A stretch of DNA of 11,894 nucleotides from an uncultured Eubacteriales bacterium. GTDB taxonomy: Bacteria; Bacillota; Clostridia; Oscillospirales; CAG-272. The notes below the pieces were generated by a model that was given only the letters and a program-made list of their open reading frames with translations, was not told where the DNA came from and did no database searches. Made by a program: the position numbers and the translations under genes. This document shows, piece after piece, positions 1 to 6,376 of the stretch (positions within the stretch are counted from its first letter, which is position 1; every line of letters starts with the position of its first letter). The stretch is taken from contig USGH01000059.1 in assembly GCA_900554225.1 (NCBI GenBank), positions 1 to 11,894 of the forward strand, read 5' to 3'.

Positions 1-142
1 AATCTCTCCCCGTAGAGTGCGGATCCTTCCGGGAGCCGCTCGCGAACGATCTTCTCATGTACTGGACGGAACAAAATTGGTGCGCAACCGGACTTGCACA
101 AACTCCACCCATCAACCCTTTCATAAAAGTTTTGCGGAGCGC

Positions 143-162
143 AATGAATCCTTGGATTCATT
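143..162. repeat. Perfect inverted repeat downstream of the lipoprotein gene
   Basis: Arms AATGAATCC and GGATTCATT are separated by TT, a 9-bp perfect stem. It lies about 40 bases beyond the stop codon of the minus-strand lipoprotein gene, where a terminator would be expected. Read on the minus strand the stem is not followed by a U-rich tract, so a canonical rho-independent terminator is not supported; it may protect the mRNA 3' end or be a protein-binding palindrome. Beside it, at about 178-196, the motif GTATCCCCC occurs twice in tandem. I see no convincing gene in positions 1-200. Confidence 0.5.
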
Positions 163-200
163 GGTTCATAAGCGACCGTATCCCCCGTATCCCCCGCGAA

Positions 201-1676
201 TCAGCCTTCGTTTTCGTCCAATGCCTTGTAGAATTTGTCGATGGTCTGCTGGGCGGATTTTTCGTTTTTCGCGTACCAGGAAGCAAAGTCCGTGGATTTT
301 TGTTCGACGACCAGTCTGCCAAGGGTATAGAAAAGATCCCCAAAGCCGGCGGAGAAGCCGAAATAGTTGCCGCCGATCTCGTAGGTAATGGTATCAAAGA
401 GAATGTCAAGCATTTTCACGGAATCCTCGTCCCGCGCCAGCTTACCGGCGAGAAGCACGTTGTAGTATGCGGGAATGACCGTCTCTGCGGATTCATAGGC
501 AAGCAGCTCCAGCACGGCACCGACCATTTCCGGATTCTGTACCGTTGTCGGAACGCACTGTAGACCGCCCCAGTCCATGCTGTGATAGCTGTCCTGCACC
601 GCGTCATATTTCGGATACGGCAAAAGCCCGAACGAAATCTCCGCGTCCCGCAGGTTCACAATATCAGAGATCGGCGTGAGATTGAAAAGCACCTTGCCGT
701 TCATGAACAACGTATCCGTGATCACCGCATCCATTGCAGCAGGCTTGAATACCACACCGTCTTTCGAGGCAATCTCGTATATCTTTTCAATGATGGACTG
801 CGTTTTTTCGGTATTCAGCGCAAGCCGGATCCTGCCATTCTCGTCCTTCTCCGTGATATACTGATCCGCGGCGGGCAAAAAGCTGATGTATTTGGAGATT
901 TCCGCAGCCGTCACACCGTATATATCCGCATCCGTGAATTTGCCGTCGCCGTCTACATCGCGGGAAACTGCCTCCGCCATGGAGATAAAGGTGTCCAGCG
1001 TCCATGTGCCGTCATATACCAGTGTGTATGGATCGTCCATGCCGTTTTCCATGATCATATCCCGGTTGAAAGCAATCACGTACGGACAGGGGATCATGTA
1101 GTCCGACACACCGAAATATACGCCCTTACCGAGCTGCAATACCTCCATCATCTCCTGGTTCCACCAATCCGCCGTCAGATCAACATAAGGCATGGCTCCA
1201 TAATCCCACAGATAACCGCCGCTGGAGAGACTGGCTACGCCTGCAATACAGTGCAGAAGCACCTGCCCATACAGATCCTCACCCGCCTGTACCGCCTTCT
1301 TTACCCGGCTTTCGATCACGTTCACATCCGCGTCCGTCTCTGTCGTATGTACCGTGTTCGTATATTCCTCCACACGCACCCGCCGTTCATAAATCGCATC
1401 GTTCATGACGTCGCCGGTCGCTTCGTCTGCAAAGAAGTAGTATTTGTATCCCTGCCAATCCAAATACAGCGTATGAAAATCCGCACCGCCGAAATCCGAT
1501 TCTGGAACCTTGTGCATCGCACGTGTTTCCTCTGTCTCCGTCTCCGCAGTGGCTGTTGTGTCCTCCGCGGTGGTTTCTGTACCGGTCGTTTCGGAAAGCG
1601 TCTTTTCGCCGCAGGACGCAAGCGTGGGGGAAAGCACCGCGCAGACCAGCAGCCATAGGATGATATTGCGTTTCAT
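201..1676 (-). CDS. Extracellular solute-binding-like lipoprotein (paralogue 1)
   Basis: A predicted cell-surface lipoprotein of 491 residues resembling the substrate-binding proteins of sugar-type ABC importers. The start at 1676 is chosen because GGAGGA lies 7 bases upstream and a signal peptide follows at once: Lys-Arg, a hydrophobic core, then the lipobox LASC with Cys22 as the lipidated residue. A Thr/Glu-rich linker (about 24-52) tethers the folded domain. An EF-hand/dockerin-like calcium loop, DVDGDGKFTDAD, lies at 240-251, just after a GTWTLD motif. The protein shares segments (ATGDVMNDAIY, GTWT, the calcium loop, WYAKNE near the C terminus) with the lipoprotein at 6377-7837, so the two are paralogues. 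No permease or ATPase gene is adjacent. The ligand cannot be read from the sequence; oligosaccharide is only a guess from the family resemblance. Confidence 0.85.
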   Translation of the reverse strand: MKRNIILWLLVCAVLSPTLASCGEKTLSETTGTETTAEDTTATAETETEETRAMHKVPESDFGGADFHTLYLDWQGYKYYFFADEATGDVMNDAIYERRVRVEEYTNTVHTTETDADVNVIESRVKKAVQAGEDLYGQVLLHCIAGVASLSSGGYLWDYGAMPYVDLTADWWNQEMMEVLQLGKGVYFGVSDYMIPCPYVIAFNRDMIMENGMDDPYTLVYDGTWTLDTFISMAEAVSRDVDGDGKFTDADIYGVTAAEISKYISFLPAADQYITEKDENGRIRLALNTEKTQSIIEKIYEIASKDGVVFKPAAMDAVITDTLFMNGKVLFNLTPISDIVNLRDAEISFGLLPYPKYDAVQDSYHSMDWGGLQCVPTTVQNPEMVGAVLELLAYESAETVIPAYYNVLLAGKLARDEDSVKMLDILFDTITYEIGGNYFGFSAGFGDLFYTLGRLVVEQKSTDFASWYAKNEKSAQQTIDKFYKALDENEG

Positions 1677-1814
1677 ATAAGTGTCCTCCATCGCAGTATA
1701 TTGTGGAATTTTGATTTCTGTTTCTGGTGTTTTTTCTAACGACAATTGTAATTATGCTGTATTTTTTCGCAGTCTCACTACCGATTTCAGGCAGATTGAC
1801 CGCATTCCACTCCT

Positions 1815-1843
1815 ATTATATCGCGCAATCGCAAAAAAGTCAA
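1815..1843 (-). promoter_or_regulatory. Sigma-A promoter of lipoprotein gene 1
   Basis: On the minus strand, -35 TTGACT (1838-1843) and -10 TATAAT (1815-1820) are separated by exactly 17 bases. Transcription would begin near 1808 and leave a leader of about 130 bases before the start codon at 1676. The leader contains the small palindrome ACAATTGT (1742-1749) but no riboswitch that I recognise. Confidence 0.8.
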
Positions 1844-1900
1844 TAGATACCGCAAATCCCATCGTCGGAGAGACAAAACGGCATCTTCGCTGCCCTGCGT

Positions 1901-2204
1901 CGTGGAAAAACGGGGCAAAATCCGCACGGGAAATCCACAGGCTGTTGAAAACTGCTGTTGAAAAACCGATGTTCGCCGAAAAATACAATGCGAAACGGTG
2001 CGTATGCAGTTTTTCCACCCTGGTTTTCCACAGGCTGTGGATAACTGTGGTGGAATATCCACCGCATCCGCATCCGATATATAGTGGTACAGGGCGAAAG
2101 AGACCCAAAGATGGCGGAAATTGTCCGTTGGCGGGGGAATAGTTTTCCACATCGAAAATATGCAGCCTCCCCTGCGGCGGCGCGCATTTGGGAAATGTGG
2201 AAAA
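1901..2204. other. DnaA-box cluster in the divergent intergenic region
   Basis: This gene-free stretch is packed with sequences like the DnaA box TTATCCACA. One is perfect (TGTGGATAA, 2036-2044, reverse orientation). Three differ at one base: TTTTCCACA at 2024-2032 and 2143-2151, and TGTGGAAAA at 2196-2204. About five differ at two bases: 1901-1909, 1931-1939, 1943-1951, 1956-1964 and 2011-2019. The boxes at 2024 and 2036 face each other across GGC. A further inverted repeat, GGTGGA-ATA-TCCACC, is at 2049-2063. The cluster lies between promoters firing in both directions and is followed by an A+T-richer stretch (about 2240-2345). It could be an origin-like element, a DnaA-titrating cluster or a DnaA-controlled regulatory region. 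No dnaA, dnaN or other replication gene is in the window. The open frames crossing it look spurious. Confidence 0.65.
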
Positions 2205-2288
2205 AGAGGGGAATCCCTAAAATACGCTCCGGCAGCGGCACATTTGCAAATCGATAAAAATCCTCTCTGTTCCGCACGAATCTTTGTG

Positions 2289-2317
2289 CATACTTTTCGC
2301 CAAAAGTATGGTATACT
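2289..2317 (+). promoter_or_regulatory. thiI promoter overlapped by a perfect palindrome (possible operator)
   Basis: The -10 is TATACT (2312-2317), preceded by TGG, giving an extended -10. The -35 position (CATACT, 2289-2294, 17-base spacer) is poor. The arms CATACTTTT (2289-2297) and AAAAGTATG (2302-2310) form a 9-bp perfect inverted repeat around CGCC, covering the -35 and most of the spacer, as an operator would. A weaker relative, CTTTT...AAAAG around GCGCCG, lies downstream at 2362-2377. The leader to thiI is about 130 bases; I do not recognise a TPP riboswitch in it. Confidence 0.55.
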
Positions 2318-2452
2318 GTAGAATAGCATATTTTATAAGGGATACTCTGCATAAATCGGGTCTTTTGCGCCGAAAAGTGTGCCTATATGGGTTTTCCGCG
2401 CCAAACCGCCCTGTCAGAGTCTTTCCAATTCTACGACCGGAGCGTGTCTACA

Positions 2453-3631
2453 ATGAATGAAGTGATCCTTGCCAAATATGGCGAACTGATCCTCAAGGGA
2501 TCGAACCGCAGCTCCTTTGAAGCCATGCTTCTGCGTGAGGTACGCCGCCGTGCCAACCCACTTGGGGCATTTACCGTTGCATATCGGCAGAGCACCGTGT
2601 ACGTGATCCCCGAGGACGACGACGCGCGCGACCATATCGATGCAATGCTCGACGAAATGAAGCACGTGTTCGGATTTGCCGGACTCTGCCGCGCCGCCGA
2701 ATGCGAGAAAACCCTCGACGCCATCCTCGATACCGCCAGAAATTACCTGCCGCCGTTTTTAGAGGACGCGAAAACCTTCCGCTGTGAGGCAAAACGGAGC
2801 GACAAGCGATTCCCCATGAAATCCCCGGAGCTTGCCGGAGAGGTGGGCGGCGCAATCTTAGAGCTCTGCCCCCATCTGCGCGTCGATCTCGACAATCCCG
2901 ATGTCACCGTGCGGATCGAGGTGCGCGATCAGGCGGCGTACATCCACGCGGGTCAGCTTCCCGGTGCCGGGGGGATGCCCTACGGTTCGTCCGGTCAGGG
3001 ACTGCTGCTGCTCTCCGGCGGGATCGACTCCCCGGTCGCCGGTTTCCGCATGATGAAGCGCGGGATGCGCCTCGATGCCCTCCATTTTGAGAGCTTCCCG
3101 TACACCAGTGAGGCGGCGCGCGAAAAGGTATTTTCCCTCGCGGACATCCTCGGCGACTGGTGCGGCAAGCTCTGCGTCCACGTGATCGGACTGACCAAAA
3201 TCCAGGAGGCTCTGCGCGACAACTGCGAGGAGGACTACTTCACGCTCTTACTGCGCCGCTCCATGATGCGCCTTGCCACCCGGTGCGCCGAGGAGCATAA
3301 GCTCGCGTGCATCATCACCGGAGAAAGTCTCGGACAGGTCGCCTCCCAGACCATGAAGGCAATGGCAGTTACCGAGGATGCCGCCGGATACCCGATCTTC
3401 CGCCCCCTCATCGGTATGGATAAGGAAGAGATCATCCGCACCGCCCGCGAAATCGGCACGTTCGAGACCTCCATCCTCCCCTATGAGGACTGCTGCACCG
3501 TATTCACCCCCCGCCATCCGCGCACCCAGCCGGAGTTAGATAAGGTTCTCGCCGAGGAAGCCAAGATCGACATCCGCGCCTTAGAGGAAGAAGCCTGGGC
3601 GGCACGGTACCGCGTGATCCGGGGAAGATAA
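2453..3631 (+). CDS. thiI: tRNA uridine 4-sulfurtransferase ThiI (tRNA s4U8 synthesis)
   Basis: ThiI adenylates uridine 8 of tRNA and replaces its oxygen with sulfur, giving the near-UV sensor 4-thiouridine; in some bacteria it also feeds sulfur to thiamine synthesis. The 392-residue protein has an N-terminal ferredoxin-like/THUMP region (to about 165), then the PP-loop ATP-binding motif SGGIDSP (188-194), the family motif GESLGQVASQ (290-299), and the conserved YEDCCTVFTP segment (344-353) with two adjacent cysteines. It ends without the rhodanese domain of the longer E. coli enzyme, so it matches the short Bacillus-type form. That form usually takes sulfur from a dedicated cysteine desulfurase (NifZ type), which is not next door. 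The frame extends upstream to 2387, but the conserved N terminus MNEVILAKYGE begins at 2453, with a weak GGAG ten bases ahead. The 134-base gap to the next gene holds no clear terminator or promoter. Confidence 0.95.
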   Translation: MNEVILAKYGELILKGSNRSSFEAMLLREVRRRANPLGAFTVAYRQSTVYVIPEDDDARDHIDAMLDEMKHVFGFAGLCRAAECEKTLDAILDTARNYLPPFLEDAKTFRCEAKRSDKRFPMKSPELAGEVGGAILELCPHLRVDLDNPDVTVRIEVRDQAAYIHAGQLPGAGGMPYGSSGQGLLLLSGGIDSPVAGFRMMKRGMRLDALHFESFPYTSEAAREKVFSLADILGDWCGKLCVHVIGLTKIQEALRDNCEEDYFTLLLRRSMMRLATRCAEEHKLACIITGESLGQVASQTMKAMAVTEDAAGYPIFRPLIGMDKEEIIRTAREIGTFETSILPYEDCCTVFTPRHPRTQPELDKVLAEEAKIDIRALEEEAWAARYRVIRGR

Positions 3632-3765
3632 GCGTACCGGACGCATAAAACGCCTGCGGTTCCCCGAAAAACAGAAGACGACTGCACGTCAAATCCCAAA
3701 AAGGCTCTGCTTCCGGCGGTTTTCGCGCAAAACACCGTGGACGCGGAGCATACCAAGAAAGGGCG

Positions 3766-5256
3766 ATGCCTGCCATCGCGTATACCACTATGAAAAACAA
3801 CGAATACAGTCTCGCGCTCCTTTGCGACTTCTACGAGATCACCATGGGACGCGGGTATTTCCACTCCCCCATGAAGAACGACATCGCCTACTTCGACGTG
3901 TTCTTCCGGAAGGTCCCCGATGGCGGTGGATACGCAGTTGCCGCGGGACTCGAACAGATCATCCACTACATCCAGTCTCTCCGCTTCTCCCCTGCCGACA
4001 TTGCATTCCTCCGCAGCAAAAACCTCTTTGACGAGCCGTTTCTCGAATATCTCGCGCACTTCCGCTTCTCCGGCGACATCTGGAGCGTACCGGAGGGGAC
4101 CGTGATCTTCCCCGGCGAGCCGATTCTGACCGTCCGCGCCCCCGTCATCGAGGCACAGCTCATCGAGACCTACGTCCTGCTCGCCCTCAACCACCAGTCC
4201 CTCATCGCCACAAAGGCCTCCCGTATGGTCCGCGCCGCCGATGGTCGTCCAATCTCCGAATTTGGTTCCCGCAGAGCGCACGGAGAGGATGCCGCGGTCT
4301 ATGGCGCACGTGCCGCCTATATCGGGGGCTGCACCGGGACTGCCTGCACCCTGTCCGAAAAGCTCTACGGCGTTCCTGCGGGCGGCACGATGGCACATTC
4401 GTGGGTGCAGATGTTCGACAGCGAGTACGAGGCGTTTGAGACCTATTGCAGGCTCTATCCCGAAAATCCGACCCTCCTTGTCGATACCTACAGCGTGTTC
4501 GGCTCCGGCATTCCCAACGCCATCAAAGCGATCAAGAACGTCCTGTGGAAATCCGGCAGAACGAAATGCGCCATCCGTATCGATTCCGGCGACATCGCGT
4601 ATCTCTCCCGCAAGGCGCGCCGCGTTCTCGACGAAGCCGGACTGACCGACTGCAAGATCGTCGTATCCAATGCCCTGGACGAATACCTCATCACCGAGAT
4701 CCTCCGTCAGGGGGCCTGCATCGACGCGTTCGGGATCGGCGAACGGCTCATCACCGCGAAATCCGACGCCGTATTCGGCTGCGTATACAAGCTGGCGGCT
4801 AAGGAGGATCCGGACGGCAATATCGTCCCGAAGATCAAGGTCAGTGAAAACGCCGCCAAGATCACCAATCCCCACTTCAAGAAGGTCTACCGTCTCTATT
4901 CCGGCGAAACGGGCAAGGCGGAAGCGGATTACATCTGCCTGCACGACGAGACTCCCGATTTCTCCAAGCCGATCGAAATCTTCGACCCGGAATACACGTG
5001 GAAGCGGCAGACCTACACGAATTACACCGTCCGTGAGCTGCTCATTCCGGTCTTCCGCGCCGGGGAGCTGGTATACGATGTGCCGCCGCTGTCCGTCACG
5101 CGCAACTACTGCCGTGGGGAGATCGACACCATGTGGGACGAGGTGCTCCGGTTTGAGAATCCGCACAACTACTACGTCGATCTGTCGCAGGCACTGTGGG
5201 ATCTCAAGCACGAAATGATCGCGCGCTACATCAAGGGCAACCGGGAAGAGTCATGA
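3766..5256 (+). CDS. pncB: Nicotinate phosphoribosyltransferase (NAD salvage)
   Basis: This cytoplasmic enzyme condenses nicotinate with PRPP, driven by ATP, to give nicotinate mononucleotide, the first step of the Preiss-Handler NAD salvage route. The 496-residue length is normal for the bacterial family. Visible signatures are the N-terminal LLCDFYEITMGRGYF, the motif EFGSRRAH (165-172), and GTMAHSWVQMF with His211, the position of the phosphorylated histidine of this family. Further on are IRIDSGD and a central region typical of the PRTase barrel. The start is uncertain: ATG at 3766 has only a weak purine stretch (AAGAAAGGG) just ahead, while ATG at 3790 lies closer to the conserved start of homologues but has no ribosome binding site. 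Its stop overlaps the start of the radical SAM gene (ATGA), so the two are translationally coupled. The + strand here is visibly richer in C than G. Confidence 0.95.
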   Translation: MPAIAYTTMKNNEYSLALLCDFYEITMGRGYFHSPMKNDIAYFDVFFRKVPDGGGYAVAAGLEQIIHYIQSLRFSPADIAFLRSKNLFDEPFLEYLAHFRFSGDIWSVPEGTVIFPGEPILTVRAPVIEAQLIETYVLLALNHQSLIATKASRMVRAADGRPISEFGSRRAHGEDAAVYGARAAYIGGCTGTACTLSEKLYGVPAGGTMAHSWVQMFDSEYEAFETYCRLYPENPTLLVDTYSVFGSGIPNAIKAIKNVLWKSGRTKCAIRIDSGDIAYLSRKARRVLDEAGLTDCKIVVSNALDEYLITEILRQGACIDAFGIGERLITAKSDAVFGCVYKLAAKEDPDGNIVPKIKVSENAAKITNPHFKKVYRLYSGETGKAEADYICLHDETPDFSKPIEIFDPEYTWKRQTYTNYTVRELLIPVFRAGELVYDVPPLSVTRNYCRGEIDTMWDEVLRFENPHNYYVDLSQALWDLKHEMIARYIKGNREES

Positions 5257-6236
5257 GATGCTGCACGGCCTGCCCGCGTCACTGCGCCGTAGACAGAGCG
5301 TGCGGGGAGCGTGGCTACTGCGGCTGCGGGCAGCGGATCCGGGTGGCGAAATGGATGCTCCATATGTGGGAGGAGCCGTGCGTGAGCGGTCCGCATCCGG
5401 CGCGGGATTCCGTGACCCTGCCTCTGCCGGATTGTCACCCCCGCAACGCCGACTGGGCAGCACAGCTCCAACCGCAATCGGTGCGCGGCTCGGGAGCGAT
5501 CTTCTTCTGCGGGTGCAATCTCGGCTGTGTGTACTGCCAGAACCGGGAGATCAGCCGTCCGGGCTGCACGCTCGGAAAGGAATATTCCACGGAGGAGATC
5601 GCGGATATGCTCCTTGCCACCGAACGATACGGCGCGTACAACTGCAATCTCGTGACCCCAACGCCGTATCTGCCGTGGCTTCGGGAAGCGATCTCCCTGG
5701 CAAAGGCGCGCGGACTGTCGATCCCCGTCGTATGGAACACGGGCGGCTACGAGGATCCGGACGCCATCGACTCGCTCGCCGGACTGGTGGATATTTATCT
5801 CACGGACTGGAAATACATGGATCCCGCGCTGTCCACAGCCCTCTCGGGCGCACCGGACTACGGCGAGATACTGGCAAGGGTATACCCGAAAATGGCGGCG
5901 CAGGTCGGCTCTCCCGTATACGATGCGGACGGTCTGCTCCGGCGCGGTGTGATCCTGCGCCACCTGGTTCTGCCGGGATACCGCGCGGACTCCATGGCGA
6001 TCCTCCAGAAGGCTGCGTCCCTTGTTCCGCCGCAGGAGGTGATTTTATCGCTCATGCGCCAGTACACGCCGGATTTCTGCGCCGATGCGGATGTGCCGCG
6101 ATCCCTCCACCGCCGCGTGACAAGCTTTGAATACCGCACCGTCCTTGCATCCGCCGCCGCTCTCGGCTACGATGGATACAGCCAGGACGCCGCCGCCGCC
6201 AGTGCCGGATATACACCGGAATTTCGCGGGAAATAA
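5253..6236 (+). CDS. PflX-like radical SAM protein (COG1313 type)
   Basis: A 327-residue radical SAM protein of the PflX group, related to pyruvate formate-lyase activating enzymes but of unsettled function. The cysteines C88, C92 and C95 (CNLGCVYC) bind the [4Fe-4S] cluster that cleaves S-adenosylmethionine. A separate cysteine-rich N terminus (CCTACPRHC, then CGERGYCGCG) is typical of this group and may hold another metal site. Family motifs follow: NLVTPTPYLPW, VVWNTGGYE, IYLTDWKYMD, RHLVLPGYRADS and MRQYTP. Between EEPCVSG and RGSG, about residues 47-77, is an insertion of roughly 30 residues; relatives I recall go almost straight from one motif to the other. The start at 5253 overlaps the preceding stop (ATGA). 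The longer frame from 5196 is rejected because the cysteine motif begins right after Met at 5253. A terminator follows at once. Confidence 0.88.
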   Translation: MRCCTACPRHCAVDRACGERGYCGCGQRIRVAKWMLHMWEEPCVSGPHPARDSVTLPLPDCHPRNADWAAQLQPQSVRGSGAIFFCGCNLGCVYCQNREISRPGCTLGKEYSTEEIADMLLATERYGAYNCNLVTPTPYLPWLREAISLAKARGLSIPVVWNTGGYEDPDAIDSLAGLVDIYLTDWKYMDPALSTALSGAPDYGEILARVYPKMAAQVGSPVYDADGLLRRGVILRHLVLPGYRADSMAILQKAASLVPPQEVILSLMRQYTPDFCADADVPRSLHRRVTSFEYRTVLASAAALGYDGYSQDAAAASAGYTPEFRGK

Positions 6237-6246
6237 ACGGAATCCA

Positions 6247-6300
6247 AAAAGACGTACCGCCGCCTATTGGAATAGGAGGTTGTACGTCTTTTGCTGTTTT
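6247..6300. terminator. Bidirectional rho-independent terminator
   Basis: Arms AAAAGACGTAC (6247-6257) and GTACGTCTTTT (6282-6292) form an 11-bp perfect stem. Inside it is a second stem, CCTATT and AATAGG around GG (6263-6276). On the + strand the stem ends in TTTT with another T-run at 6297-6300, closing the thiI-pncB-radical SAM block. Its A-rich left arm becomes a T-run on the minus strand, so it can also end the lipoprotein transcript whose stop codon is at 6377. Confidence 0.85.
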
Positions 6301-6376
6301 GGGGGATCATATGCCCCGCTGTGGGCTTGTGTGCAGGGCAACAGAGAAACGGATCTTCGCTATTGCCGTGAAAGCT

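Noticed and set aside
1..124. Minus-strand frame beginning at 124 (MKGLMGG...) and running off the left edge
   Set aside because: No ribosome binding site and no recognisable motif; too short to judge. Sequence further left would decide.
582..1658. Plus-strand frame of 358 codons opposite lipoprotein gene 1
   Set aside because: It is antisense to a gene with a signal peptide, promoter and ribosome binding site; the translation is unlike any protein family I know.
1752..2329. Overlapping minus-strand frames of 132-180 codons in the intergenic region
   Set aside because: Their translations simply reflect the repeated CCACAGGCTGT-type DNA words (for example FSTACG repeats), lie in the DnaA-box cluster and cross a promoter.
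2318..2452. Possible TPP riboswitch ahead of thiI
   Set aside because: The conserved THI-box words (such as CTGAGA) and pairing pattern are not present in the leader.
3481..5211. Open frame of 576 codons on the minus strand opposite the nicotinate phosphoribosyltransferase gene
   Set aside because: It is an antisense shadow produced by C-ending codons of a clearly recognised gene; its translation shows no family motif and it has no good ribosome binding site.
5258..6130. Plus-strand frame of 290 codons starting five bases after the radical SAM start
   Set aside because: It is the +2 frame of the radical SAM gene; the recognised cysteine motifs are in the other frame.
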